Below, one piece after another: positions 20,725-33,009 of a stretch of 64,000 nt of DNA. Under the pieces are notes generated by a model that worked only from the letters and a program-made list of their open reading frames with translations, was not told where the DNA came from and made no database searches. The position numbers were made by a program, and so were the translations under genes. How positions within the stretch are numbered: position 1 is the first letter of the stretch; every line of letters starts with the position of its first letter. The stretch comes from Costus lasius. Its lineage: Eukaryota > Streptophyta > Magnoliopsida > Zingiberales > Costaceae. The stretch is from assembly GCA_027563935.2 (NCBI GenBank), contig CM050449.1, forward strand, positions 89,070,371-89,134,370. The letters are read 5' to 3'.

Positions 20725-21738
20725 AATTATTCTTCTTCTTTTTGGTGTAAATAATTTTTTTTTTAATAGACCTAAAAAATTTAAAAATAAGAGTAAGTTA
20801 GATTTGTTAGATAATATTCATTAAATCAATATATAAAAAATTAAATTCATTCTAACTTGCTCTAATATACTTTAATTCCTTTCACACCCTAAAGAACAGC
20901 ATTTTAAACTTAACATACGTATAGAAAATCTCTTTAGCTCAAGACAGTCGTCTCCATAAGAATCTTACCACTTAGTTGGAGTCTTCTTATCTCTTATCAT
21001 GATTGCAGAATCATTGCCAAATAATCCCTTGCCATCCTTAAAAGAGTGTTTCATATCAATTGTTGTTTATTCTTCTAGGTTAGGAACCATTCTTACTAAA
21101 CAATTATACAACTCACTTTTGACTTTAGCATTAATAAAAGTAGGGCTATAATAAAATTATGGATTTAAATAATAGCCTGACATTCTTGAAATTCAATTAG
21201 ATATTTTCTTTAGCTTGATCATTCTCTTCATAAATAAATTTCATAGTTGACTTTTTATCAGAATCAACCAAACATAACATTTCAATGATTGATAGAGTAT
21301 CTTTAACACAAAGAATAATATTTTTTTCAAAAACTAGTATCCAATACTAATTGTAGAATCTTTTTCTCCTCTTCAATTCTTAAAAATTTGTTTGACATTG
21401 ACTAAAAGTACATGTAGTCATTAATGCACCATTTGAATCATTAAGAGAGCTCAAAGTGAAATATGATGTAGCAAACTGAGTAGTAGATCTAATTAAATCT
21501 TCCCCATTTGTAAATTGTCTTAATAGTAATATAACCATAGTCTTTGAATAAATAAATCTGTATACCCTTTTACCTTTAGCAATAATCATCTGGTGTGTGC
21601 TTAATTTCTTATCAAAATCTTCAAGAATCAAGTCAAGCCAATGTGTTGCACAAGAAGTCCAAAATAAGCTCTCTTATTTTTTTTTCATCAACATTTCTCT
21701 TGTTATCTTGTGGTTTGCTGCATTATCGATAATAATTT
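20725..21738. repeat. tandem duplication in hAT pseudogene, copy B
   Basis: Partner of 19692-20674. Beyond 21738 the transposase reading continues toward its N-terminus, so copy B is the one joined to the rest of the gene. Bases 20675-20724 between the copies are unrelated filler. Confidence 0.85.
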
Positions 21739-22578
21739 GGACTATATTTTCTTCTCCAACCTTTTCAATAATATCATCTAATGTCTCAAAAATTTTATCA
21801 GCTATTTTAGAGATATTAGATATATCAATAAATAATAAAAAAAATAGTGCCCTTGGAACTATTCACTAGAAAATTATAAATTCATCCTCTTTTTATATCG
21901 TTGAGCAATCACTTTTCTTCCGCTCTAGTTTATGAGATTCAAGAATATCTATTGTCTTAGTTACTTTATTTTTCAAAAAAAGTTTATCTAATCTCATAAT
22001 AAGAATGAGGCTTAAAATCAATACCATATAATTTTACAAGATTAATAATTTTTATAAACAGCAAATTTTCTACACAACTAAATGGAATTGAACTAGTGTA
22101 AAATAATTTAAAAATTTGCCAACAAGCCTCTTCCCTCAAGTCTTTTTTGAACATTGATTAATTATATTTTAGCTTTGAGTGCTACTAGCAACAGATGTGA
22201 AGACTTTCTTACTAGAACACCCAAAAGATTTCATAATTGTCTTTCATTTTTTTTTCTTGTAGTATTCTTTTCAGTTGCTTTACATCCTCTTCAACATAAT
22301 GATCAACTTTCTTCTTCATTTATGCATCATGTTCTAGATGTGCCATAATAGATATAATTTATTTTCTAACATCGTAAGGCACAACTTTATATGCATCAAC
22401 ATATTTCGCTGTGTAAGCTAATTGATGTTTAAATCAGTAGATGTTTCCAGATATAATCTTATTATAATATTGCATTTGATTTTTTAGGATTGTTATCAAT
22501 TGCAAATCTATGTTCCCAACTAATGTTTGATCTATTTCCTAGTGCATTCTTCCTTTTGGGCTTAGTAGAGGTGGCCAT

Positions 22579-23110
22579 TAAAAGTTTGTTCTCTTACTAT
22601 TTCCCAATTAACAAATTGCAAACCTAGTATGAAGAGTAAGTGTATTTTAGATGAATAGATGATAGAGACAAAAAGATCAATAGAATTAATAATAAATTAA
22701 AAGTCGATAAAATCATGGATCATTCATCATTAGATCACGAAGACAAACACCAAATAGAATTAACTATTAATCTATTATCATATTATGACATAAAATGCTA
22801 CTAGAAGCTTAGAAGAGTTACAAGATCAAAAACGCTGTGTAAGCTAATATGGAAGTATAAAATTAAACTCTAAACAATGCATATGTAACTAATAAAGGCG
22901 TATAATGAATGCAACTATAAAATTATGTTAATGAGAGAGGACAAGATTACCTTATGATAGTGTACGTGCATTAGGATACAATTTGATTGGCTAGGGCAGC
23001 AACATTAAAACGATTACCTATTCACAAGTTTTCACAACTCAATCATGTAGGATGGAATCATCAAACATTCCTCCAAATGCAAAATTACAAGTACCTTAAT
23101 AAAGGAAGAT
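22579..23110. other. AT-rich segment, nothing recognised
   Basis: Lies upstream of the hAT pseudogene on the minus strand. No domain, RNA gene or clear terminal inverted repeat is seen. Confidence 0.3.
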
Positions 23111-24030
23111 CAAACCCATGTTGAACCAGGCTGAAATCTGGTTCAACCTGGATTTAACTTGGCTCGATACTGTTCACACAAACAGGGCTCGAGTCTTCTT
23201 CCGTGGTGCTACTGCAACTCATGGGCAAGGGCGTGCTGCGGCGGCTCGCGGTGAATCTGCTACAGTTGAGGGTCGAAAAGACCACAAAGAGGTTATTAGT
23301 TGAGTCTGGGGCTAAGAGGTGGTTAGTCCGCACCAAATGGGGGCGAAACAAGGATCGGCAGACAAAGCAGGGGCGGTGAGATTTCTGTTCGATTTGGACG
23401 ATCCGGTCGGTGAATGATCTGATCATTCCGAGTAGAGGTGAGACTTGGGAAGAGTGTACGTGGCTTGAGTTTGAAAGCGATCCAACAGCTCGCCAGCATC
23501 TGGGCAAAGACAGAGCCAAAAACTGGACTCGCAGGAGCAGTCCTTTATAGACAGAATTCGCACCGGAGGAGAGGCGCCATCCTGATTTGTTGGTTTTCAG
23601 GTTTTCAGGTTTTCAGATGACTGGCGGGTAGTGGCCGATGTTGCCGGAACAAGGGAAGGCAGGGAGAAGCAACAGCGGCTGGGCTGGCTGCCTTCTTGCA
23701 ATGAGAGCAGATCGCCGAGTGGAGGCGGAAGAACAGGGATGCTAAGAGTCTTCCAATTGCGCTGTTCGACTTGGTGTCAACTCGCCTGCCCAGCTATTGG
23801 TGTTGTTTGAAGTGCTTCTACAGGGGACCAACGGCTGTGCTTCAAACAGCGGTGATGCTTGGAGAGAGGGTGTTGCACGGTGAGAACTTGACAGGAAGAA
23901 GGAGAAACTAGCGAGAGGGAGAAAGATAGCTGGAAGAGAAGAGGATAGTTAATCCGGAAGGAGGAGTTCAAGATGGGAAGAGGAGAAGAAGACGAACTTA
24001 AGCAAAAAAAAAAAAAAAGAAATCACATGC
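23111..24030. other. GC-richer segment of unknown nature
   Basis: More GC-rich than its surroundings, with overlapping open frames of 60-121 codons on both strands and no recognised domain. It contains a triple 9-base repeat GGTTTTCAG near 23600 and ends in a run of A after 24003. It could be a decayed gene, a retrotransposon leader or a retroposed transcript; the evidence does not decide. Confidence 0.3.
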
Positions 24031-24269
24031 TGATTGAATCATTTTCAGTTCTCAAATTCTCCATCAGAATTGATGCTTACAAAACCTTTTTAAAGACAAT
24101 CATTTCTAAATGTAGGAGAGATTTTAACGTTAGACAACATTTTCTTTTTTCCCTATTGAAGAGGGGACGGTAAGTTGAAAATTTTTTTACAGAAGGGTAC
24201 GGCTGCGATACAGCAGTGTCCCTTACTCAGCCTGACACAAATTTTAAATCTCATAGCAAAGTCAAATTA

Positions 24270-24500
24270 CTCAATATCTCAAGCTCAGAGTTCATATATT
24301 GAATTCAGTTTTTTTTCTATATATTGAGCCTAAATTTAGTGTTTTGAGTACAGGTTTTCGTGTATTTAGTTCAAATTTTCATGTATTAAGTCTAGATTTT
24401 ATATATTCAATACAAAATACCATACATTGAACCCAGAATATAGTGTATTAAGTCTAAATTTTTGTGTATTAAAAATAAATTTCATGTATTTAAGTGAATA
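24270..24500. repeat. degenerate short tandem repeats
   Basis: Variants of GTGTATTAAGTCTAAATTT recur every 20-30 bases, about eight times. Strongly diverged. Confidence 0.6.
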
Positions 24501-25121
24501 TACATGGATGTACATGAAACAAACTTGTGATGTGGACCATACATATATTAATTAATAATTGTATATGACTATCCTAAATTTTTTAGTCATGCTATAGTGA
24601 TTGATTAAGAAATTAATTATTACGGCTAAATTATCTCAATTGTAAGAAATATTATTATGTGTAAAAACCTAAGAATTATTTCTATTTTTGTGATGGGTTA
24701 GAAATCTGAGATGTGACTTATAAATCTAGACCCCTTTAATTAGACCTAGTAACCTAGACTACAAGGGTAGCTAAGTTTAAGAAATTTAATTATTGAAGCC
24801 CATTTTATATGTAGTTATTTAAATTTAATAATTGCATTGTCAGACAATATAATTGTACTAAGAAGTGAATTAGGTTGTTAAAACTCTTTAGGTAAAACTT
24901 GTAAAATTAAACTACGAGAATATTTAATTTTTGCATGAGAAATAGTCTTAAGAGTTAAAGCACGAGAGTGATCCTTAGTTCTTGATATCTAAAAATTACC
25001 ACTATCTAATCACTATAATAGCAAATCACGAGAGTGAAGATTGAATTAGTGTAAGTTAGCGTCTAAGAGGAGACAACTTTTAGTTTGGTAATTTCTTCTT
25101 TAACATGATTTGAGTAACTTT
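24501..25121. other. AT-rich segment, nothing recognised
   Basis: No gene or element recognised. The word CACGAGAGTG recurs near 24960 and 25026. Confidence 0.3.
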
Positions 25122-25129
25122 TTGTTTTG

Positions 25130-25192
25130 TTTTTTTTTTTGGCAAGGGCAAGCTTTGTTTGTATTGATTCAAAAGGTAATTACAGGGTATTC
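25130..25192 (-). mobile_element. very short 5'-truncated LINE-like insertion
   Basis: On the minus strand a 52-base body ends CTTGCCCTTGCC followed by an A-run (plus 25130-25140). TGTTTTG flanks it at 25123-25129 and 25193-25199, a possible 7-bp target duplication. A 3' tail with direct repeats is the mark of target-primed reverse transcription. The body is too short to name a family. Confidence 0.4.
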
Positions 25193-25819
25193 TGTTTTGT
25201 TATCTATTTTATTACTTTAACATATCTGTACTTGCAGATACATTAGAGATTATTTTAACATTTATCACCAATCTCAAATTTGTCAAACTAACCTAACTTT
25301 TCCTTGAAAAAACAACCCGTCCTCACTCTTGATAAGCGTTATTTTTAAGAAAATTTTCAGTCAGTTATTACTTAACATTATTTTTTGTTGTTGTTGGTGT
25401 TTGATTTTGTGATGGTATAGTTTGTTGTACCTTTACTTAATTTTCTTGCTTGATTTAATCTTTCTAGTTATACTTACACATTATTTCCTTGCTTACCACA
25501 TAATGTTACATTATCCTTTATCAAATTGTCATTTTCCAATAAATGATAACTATTTATTTAGAATATGACCAACTCCTATTAGCTTATAGTGTTCAGCTTC
25601 TCATCTCATAAAGCATCAATCAATAAGATAGAAAACAATGATGAAAGTCGTGACAAAGAATGTATTTGGTGATGATCATCACTAATTATAACAGTAGTTA
25701 GCTAGGCAACTATGATGATGGTGCAAACTATGCTTGTAGTTGGTAATCCCAAAGATTGCTAACTATGCTATACTTTGTACTAGAGTTTGTTGGGTGGTTG
25801 CTAGCGTTTGACGACTTCT

Positions 25820-25990
<171 letters not shown>

Positions 25991-26019
25991 TACATATGTG
26001 TATATGCATGCTAGGTTAA

Positions 26020-27240
26020 AATTTGGTGTAATAATAAGTAGAATATAATATCATTTGATATGATAGTTATGTGGTGTGATTATGTGTTATTATAGGTGTT
26101 ACTCGGACTAAAATGGTATTAGAGGTATGAATCTTATCCTAATATTTACAATCATGGTATTAGAGGTTATATTGAGTAGTTAGTACATACCAAGACATCT
26201 TGTAACTCTATTATTTATTTTTGATTCAGTATGCATGGTGTTCTCTGTATTGTTCTTCATTATTGCATATAGATATTTATGTGATATTGTTACATGAGAC
26301 GCATAGTAGCTACAATATTATTGAGTTAGTGATGATTGCATTATAGAGTTGTTATGGGCTTTTAAGCCATTGATCCATGTATTATTTTGTTATGGTAGTT
26401 GACCTAGGCACTTGCATGGTTTGTCGTGTCATATTATAATCTTTTTTTTGCTAATGTTAGCTAAGGTTGACCCTTATAGATCAGCGAACTAGGGTATATA
26501 CCAAAGGCTATTTCACGGCTATGGGCGTAGCTCGATTGGTAAGTTTCCTAGATTGAGTACTTTGGGATTTTTTAGGGTTATCTATATGTTGGACGCAACA
26601 TCTTTGAGTTGCCAGTTAAGGGCAGTTGTTCTAACATCTGAGCAACGATGAAAACGCTCTTATCAGAGTATGGGTTCGTAATGGAGTAGTTATATGATCT
26701 TTGCTTTGGATTGCATGACACACGTGTGGTTATCATATTATTTTTGATGTTCGTTATCACCATGTGGAGTTATTCTATATATTGTTTTATCTTATTTATT
26801 CGATGCATTTATCATATCTTATGATTCCTACATAGTCATTTAGGCTAAATCCTATTGCTTTGTCTCCAGGTAAAGAGATTGCTCATAATGCTCATGATAG
26901 CTAGATATAGGGACTACCTAGACCTTGAGGATTGTGTCAGCACCTGATAGATAGATAGTGATATTAGTACTGACTTATGTTGTATTGATACATAGAGTTG
27001 ATATTATTACTTAGGTTTTGGTATTTTGATTGATCGAGATGTACCGATTCTTGTATTAGTATTTTTGATTGTTTAGATTCATTTTGAACTTGTTTTTTAT
27101 TGCCTAATTATGATTTTTTGTATATATAGTAGTTGTGTATTCTTCAGTTTTACTATGGATATATTGTCCTATTAGTTATTATTATCGTGCTGTAAATAGC
27201 TAATCTAGTTGTGTTAGTATTTGTTTAGGGTGTGACACAT
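26020..27240. repeat. possible gypsy LTR-like remnant
   Basis: Non-coding. The last 330 bases share a GATAGATAGTG-centred stretch and a terminal GGG(T/AC)GTGACA with 5394-5702. No partner or target duplication is seen. A tRNA-like word near 26525 was considered and rejected. Confidence 0.3.
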
Positions 27241-28550
27241 GTCCTCAACTACAATTGTATTTGGATTCTCGCATATAGAAAATTTTTCACAATTGATTAG
27301 TGTAAAAGTTCATCTCATAGTTTTTACTACTTTAGAAAATTTTCTTACCTCTACAAAAATAAGAACAAATCTATTCTTGAGAATGGAAGTGCAAGAATGA
27401 ACTCTATCGCAAAAAAAATTTATATATTCTAGTGTTTAACAATTTTTTATTTTTAAGGTGCTTTATAGCCAATTAATAAGCTTGTTATTATCACACTAAA
27501 CCTCTTTAAAATAATCTACTATCACAAAGGTTAGGTTTCCACTACTAGGAGGCCTATTTTTGTATTAATCATGTTCATCACAATACTTCAAAGGGCTTAA
27601 TCTAATGTTAGCTTTTGGTCATGCTTTTAGTTATGTTATGCTGCAACCTCATGTGTTAAGCTATCTTACATTTGCCTAATTTTAACAATCCTAGCCATTT
27701 TTTCCCTAGCTTAACATAACAATCCTATCTTCCAAGGCCATTGTAATTTTTAAAAGGAATAAAATTTTTTTTATCTATAAAGTCATTTTCCCTTTATCAA
27801 AATTATTTTAATTATTGTTAAAGTAAATAATTTGCACATTATGAACATAGCATTTATTATGTACATGACATTTTTCTTTATGTCCTTCATGTCCTTTATG
27901 TCAATTATATACATTATGATAATTATGTATATTATTTTTATTATGTGTATTATGTGCATGATGTTTATGATATGCATAGTGTCCTTAAAAATTATTTTAA
28001 ATATCATTAAAATAATTAATTTATGTATGATAATCATTTTATTCAAAATATAGAGAACGTTCATGTTAATACAATAAATTGATAAAAAAAATTTACTATG
28101 CAATTATAGAGAACAATTATAAATCCACAATAAAGCAAATGTAGGCAAATTTGTTTATTTAATTATCTTTTTATATATTTGCATTTGTTACTATTTCATT
28201 TTTAATTTAGCATACAGGCCTCTTCAATTAATGAATCAATACGAAAAAACGTTAATTGTCAAATGTGAAGAGCCGTGCACATTTAACACAAGTAATAAAA
28301 TGTAAACTAAAATGTCTTTAGAATTTGCAAATAACTCTAGAAAGTCAACCTCACTAATATATAAAAGAAATGTTCTCCGATGTACCAATACTAATAAGTT
28401 TAATATGCATTAACAGTAATATTGAAATTAATTCACCAAATATTTTGTGTTTCGATTATTGTTCAAAATTATATATAAATTTTATCTAAAATTGTTGTGG
28501 GTTGACAAAATTTTTAGAGCAGGAAGAATCTAGAGAGCTCAAGGGCCTGT
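27241..28550. other. AT-rich segment with TATG-rich low complexity
   Basis: No gene recognised. From 27830 to 28010 it is built of ATTATG/CATTATG words, which produce long but meaningless open frames on both strands. Confidence 0.4.
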
Positions 28551-30080
28551 TCTCTAGGTTAATCATTTTTTGACCGCGTTCTGTAGTAAGGAAAAAAAAG
28601 TTCTCTTTTAAGCTGGAAAAATTCAGCGAACAGCTTCACCAAACGGAGCTTTAGTTTAATTTCATCGGAATGAAAGCTTGAAGAGAATGATAATATATGT
28701 CGACTGGCTGATCGAACAGGACGAAAGAGTATGCCACCTTTGTATAATTTGTTTGTTCCTTTGTTCATGGCGGTACCACTTGTGATCACTTGTACCGTTC
28801 TTGAGCCTATTCCTCCGGTCCTAGTCATATATATCAAATTGAAACTGTATCTGAAAGGCTGCAATCATCCATGAAAAGCAGTGGACAGGAGGAGACTCTT
28901 TAATGCATGTATTATGAGGAACCCTAAAACCAAGGGGCAAATCACACTTTCCCACCATAGACCAACAACTCTCTAAATCCAAATGCTTTTGTTTACTTTC
29001 TAATGCCTGGATTAACAAAAAGAAACTTGGGTAGGTGCCTTTACTGCGTTAGGGTTTGGAGAGAGCTTCGAGGTGCAGTGATGTAACCCTAGCACAGTAT
29101 TCAAAACCTGGATCTACGCAGCGATCGACGCTGTACTTGGAAAAGCATTCAGGTGACTATTCCCACGAGCTACAGCTCTCTCTTTACCGGCTCTTTTCTC
29201 AAGGGTGTCTTTCTTTCCCCGGCCTAGCCTTTACTTCGGCCTACTGCAATCGTACGTGCTCTTCTGCTGCCTTGGGGACGGAGACGCGAGTCTTAAATGC
29301 CGGGAGAAAGCAAGAGGAACAAGCAAAGATTTTACATGATTTTCGTCGCCGGTTGTCCATCTTTTTACATCCATCATTCGCAGTGGTTGCAGTTGGAAGG
29401 ATAAGATAGAATAAGAAACACAAACATTCTTTATGATTATCGCATCATTATGTATATGTACAATAGACTGAAAGATGTTGATCACCTCGTGTAAAAGAAG
29501 AAAATAAAATCTCACATCAAGTTCGTGTTCAAGCGACTACTTTCTGGAGTAGTAAGAGAGCTAGAACTTTAAACTCGCAGGTGAAAATAGCATGGGCTGG
29601 GTTTCAGAAACCAAAAATACGGCGACTTTCTGAAGATGATATTGCCAAGATCTGGAAATCCAACAACAAGATGCACGAAATCTGTGGAAAATCAAAAATT
29701 ATGTTCCCAAACAGACAAAATTAGGAAAAGAAAAATGGAAAAAAAGAAAAGAAAAGAAAGAATGCTTCCTAGGTAATCAGTAATCATAAGGTGATGATGA
29801 CAAACCTTTTGGCGTGCTGTCAGAGAGAGAAAAGAAACATAAACAAGGCAAAAAAAGGGAGACATCTGGTCAACCTAAAATCATTAGAGCAATCTGCGAG
29901 GAGCACTGCTCCGTGCATAAAAATTGAACTTTTCGCAGTTGGAGCTAATTAATCTATACTAAAACTGATAAAAATTACATGTGGAGAGAGATATCAGAGT
30001 AAATTAACAGCAAGGAGAAAGAACAAGTCATCGCAATAACCCACATATATCAACAAGTTTTTCTGCAATTTAAGTGGTAG
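28551..30080. other. mixed segment near MIR166, no gene supported
   Basis: Contains a GC-richer stretch (29040-29410) with a 117-codon plus-strand frame and overlapping minus-strand frames, none with a known domain. On the minus strand it lies downstream of the miR166 hairpin and may partly be primary-transcript tail. The GCTTCACCAAACGGAGC words near 28640 recall plant MITEs, but no ends were found. Confidence 0.3.
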
Positions 30081-30089
30081 ATATGGAAG

Positions 30090-30195
30090 CTTCGATTGGG
30101 GGGAATGAAGCCTGGTCCGAGATCTGCCTTGGACACACTAGTAAAGAGGGCCACAGCGACCTTGAGCCAGACAACATTCCCCTCAAAGGAAAAGC
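30090..30195 (-). ncRNA. MIR166: miR166 precursor (MIR166)
   Basis: The minus strand carries, at 30100-30120, a 21-base sequence identical to mature plant miR166 (begins TCGGACCAGG, ends CATTCCCC). The opposite arm at 30160-30180 is the matching star strand (begins GGAATGTTGT, ends CTCAAGG). The arms pair as in known precursors, with GGGGAATG facing CATTCCCC and a loop of about 39 bases. miR166 guides cleavage of class III HD-ZIP transcripts (the PHB/PHV/REV family), controlling leaf polarity, meristem and vascular patterning. The mature strand is on the 3' arm, as usual for this family. Confidence 0.96.
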
Positions 30196-30560
30196 TTCCT
30201 GCTCCGCGCTCAATCTTCTCCTTAATTTTTAGTCTTGCCTTGTTGGGAAGGAAGGTATGAAAGAGCAAGTAGAAGAGGCAAGACAGAATCCAGAGGAGCA
30301 GCGCAAACCCTAGAAGTGGGTGGTTGGGATAAGGCCATGAGAAGCTCCAATCTCTCTCTTATAAGAGCTGGGCGTGCCCTGATCCAGGGGGTAGAGCACA
30401 GGCTCATCGACCGTCCGGGTGCATCTGGACGGTGGAGGAATCAGCAACGGCTACAGCATATGCATATGCATCTGGGCGTCACCCACTCTCTGGAAGCCCC
30501 CCGGATCTTATTCTGTGTTGTAATTGCACGGTTGTGGGCTGTCATCATGACATAATTATT
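30196..30560 (-). promoter_or_regulatory. upstream region and probable 5' end of pri-miR166
   Basis: On the minus strand this is directly 5' of the hairpin. It is unusually GC-rich for the window. It has a TTATAAG word near 30358 followed by a GAGAGAGA stretch, and an alternating ATGCATATGCAT palindrome near 30460. No conserved protein is encoded. A promoter or transcript start here is inferred from position only. Confidence 0.4.
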
Positions 30561-31789
30561 GGCCATATTTACTCCTCTTTTACGGTCAGACATATATTTA
30601 ATGAATAAAATAATTATATTATTATTTTAAAATAAGGTGAGAGAATTAATAGCATTAAAATCATGGTAATTTTTTTTTTCATATGAATGGAAGGCAAAGG
30701 TGAATGTGAGATGTGAAAAATTGCATCGGATGTGGACCAAGTCGGCATGCAGTTCGGGTAGTATGTGAGATACAGCCACGAGCCAGCACATGGACTTGTA
30801 CTACTGGAAATGTATAGTTATTTAGGTTTGCAAAATTACGATGAAAAATTTCAAATGCATCAGACAAATTAACTGCATGCCACCATATCTTATTCAGCGT
30901 TCAGACCAACATTTTGTTTCTAAAATAATAATAATAACAATAATCATACTAAAAATACAAGGCAGAATCAGAAAGCAAGATATACGACCAAAGAAGAGAG
31001 GCAAAAATTTTCATGAAGAAAGCAAGGCAGAATCAGAAAACAAGATAGAAATGCTAGAGTTACATATGCTTCTAACAATACAAGAGATCCTTCTTTCCCT
31101 TATCTGCAGAAGAAGACAATCCAAGATCCTAACAAGTTGGAGCTGGAGTATGTCTTTGCTTCTACAAGTTGAGCTGGACTATGTTTTCTAGCTGCAAAAG
31201 TCTGAGATGTGAGAGGGCAAAAAAGCTCTAGTGGTAAGAGAAAGTGAGATGAGGCAGTCAGAGTCTTGAGAAAGATCACACGGGAGAAGAAGTAAGGAGA
31301 AATTTTCCAGGGAGATGTTTCAATATCTTAAAGTGCTTCTCAACATGCATCTTAAAACAATCACTTCAACATTTGTAACTCTAGTTAAATTTTAGCTAGC
31401 GTCCATTTCATTCACCCAGTAAAAACCCTAGCTAGCCCCCTTCATTGTCACCGTGCCTATAAAAAACCTACTGCTTTTTTACGACGAGCTTGCTTCATGG
31501 CTTCCAGTAAGCGGCGGACAAGGAACGCCAAAAAAGGTGCCTTGTCCAACGAAGACTAACAATGTCTATAACCCCCACGCTGCATTGCCTCCTATTCAAG
31601 CGAACAAGGAGAAGAAAAAGATTGAGAAACACCTAAAAATTTTCACGGCTGTGCTAGTTTTCACGACAGTTAATCAATTCAATTTTGAATAGATTCATAG
31701 CCATGAAAAATGTCACGGCTGTAAAATTTTTTTCTTGACCGCGAATTGTTTCAAAAAAATTTTCAATATCGTGATAATTTGGAATGTGC
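30561..31789. other. segment with no gene recognised
   Basis: AT-rich, with short open frames only. 31640-31770 repeats TTTCACGGCTGT-like words. Confidence 0.3.
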
Positions 31790-32105
31790 TGATAGAAAAG
31801 GAAAAGGAAGAATCAATTCCTCTTCAGTTAAATATTACGCGGAGAAGAGAGGAAGAGGAATCGGAGAAAACGCTTGATTTATTCGTAAAGACCTTTACAG
31901 TTATATAGGTGCAAATCACAGAATACATAATCCTGTGTTCACACATAGATACATAAATAAAATGCGTTCATTCTAATTATCTTCTGCTCGGAAAACAAAT
32001 GTATAATTGGACAGAATAATCAATCAACATCTCCATCATATTTTTGCTGCTTAATTTGAGATTATCATCTTCCTGAAATCTTGTATGGTCAAATCTCCAT
32101 CTTCA
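31790..32105 (-). repeat. 3' LTR of copia C
   Basis: Plus-strand ends TGATAGAAAAGG and CCATCTTCA, next to the PPT. About 316 bp. Its TGATAGAAA... end resembles the copia D LTR. Confidence 0.65.
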
Positions 32106-32119
32106 ATACTCTCCCTCAA

Positions 32120-32609
32120 GTCAGAAATATATATGTTGATAATTCTTAATTTATTAAGTAAATGTACAATATTTAGCTATTTGGTAAACACCTTAGTCAA
32201 CTGCTTGAGTGTGGACACATAACGCAATTTGATTGCCTTCTCCAAGACTTACTCTCGTATCAAGTGGCAGTTGATCTTTATGTGTTTCATTGATTCATGG
32301 TAGATAGGATTTGTTGCAATATGGAGTGCAGCTTGGTTGTAACATATAGGTTGACTGGTTGAAGATGTTCAATTTTTATTGAAGGAACACTAGATCTCGC
32401 CAAATGTCAGTGTGAATAGTTTCAAATGGTACTTTAGTTTGAATAGAGCTCATACAAAAAGGTAATCGATTTTGCTTAGCTAGAGGGCAAATTAAACAAC
32501 TATAGTTATTTTGAGTAGATAAATCTGCAATATTGTGAGATAACATGGCAGAAACATTTTTAGATTGATGTATGAGACATTGATGTCTGAGACATTTGGA
32601 AACGCACAC
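32120..32609 (-). pseudogene. copia C RNase H end and integrase zinc-binding fragment
   Basis: 32376-32609 encodes NYSCLICPLAKQNRLPF and PFETIHTDIW, the join of the HHCC motif with the integrase core. The lower part (32160-32370), read with frame changes, matches the end of RNase H (NPIYHE, KHIKI, HLIRE). The junction lies where more than 2 kb of pol should be. Confidence 0.7.
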
Positions 32610-32713
32610 ATTGAGAATTCAACATTGCTGCTCACGGATTGACGAGGCATGTTTAGATAATAGAGACCCTCACATTCAATGCCCGTCCTAATTGTCCTCT
32701 TCAATCATAGGTC

Positions 32714-32950
32714 CTACAGTATGCAACTATTGTTGGTGAAAGAAGCAATGTAAGAATGATTACACAGAAGCATGCTAACTAAGATTAGGTTCACTTTAAA
32801 ATATCGGATGCAAATAACATTTCCTAGAGTGAAGTCTCTAAATTGAACTTCGCCGATGCATGTGACTAGGGCAATTGTTCCATTAGGTAGGTGGACTAGA
32901 TGACTTCTAACACAAGATTTAATAGTTAGTAGGTCGGCCGAATGTACCAT
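32714..32950 (-). pseudogene. copia C protease-linker fragment
   Basis: Encodes HLVHLPNGTIALVTCIGEVQ and the LGNVICIRYFKVNLILVSML block, the region just after the copia protease active site (NVLYVPDFKFNLLSVS in intact relatives). The DSG triad itself is not present. Confidence 0.7.
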
Positions 32951-33009
32951 ATGATCGGTAGCCCCTATATCACAATTGATAATTTATAAAGAGCTTACAA
33001 AATTACTAA

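Larger units (their letters stand above)
19491..22578 (-). pseudogene. hAT transposase pseudogene (BED finger, DUF659, dimerisation region) with internal duplication
   Basis: Start codon at 22576-22578 (MATSTKPKRKNALGNRSNIS). The N-terminus resembles the BED-finger start of plant DUF659 transposases (IDNNPKK..., VVPYDVRK) but has stops and a lost Cys. The DUF659 part is clear: DFDKKLSTH, FIYAKTMIILILRQFTNGED and FATSYFTL, then VKATLSIIEMLRLVDSDEKA and the dimerisation motif SLTCSSLGCERNWSTFE. The region 19692-20674 is a diverged tandem copy of 20725-21738, so these domains occur twice. Many stops and frameshifts make it non-functional. Confidence 0.85.
31790..32980 (-). mobile_element. Ty1/copia retrotransposon C, 3' remnant
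   Basis: On the minus strand: protease/linker fragment, integrase zinc-binding start, then directly RNase H end, PPT (CTTGAGGGAGAG) and an LTR. Most of integrase and all of reverse transcriptase are deleted, and the 5' LTR is not found. Confidence 0.75.

Noticed and set aside
26520..26600. tRNA-like start (GGGCGTAGCTCGATTGGTAAG region), possible tRNA or tRNA-derived SINE
   Set aside because: Only an A-box-like word fits; no B box at the right distance, no anticodon or acceptor stem.
27783..28103. Met/Ile-rich open frames on both strands
   Set aside because: Produced by ATTATG/CATTATG low-complexity sequence.
29056..29515. 117-codon plus-strand and 94-codon minus-strand frames
   Set aside because: No recognised domain, mutual overlap, and position beside MIR166 suggests non-coding sequence.
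30050..30407. Minus-strand frames of 61-72 codons
   Set aside because: They overlap the miR166 hairpin and its 5' leader; the RNA explains the sequence.
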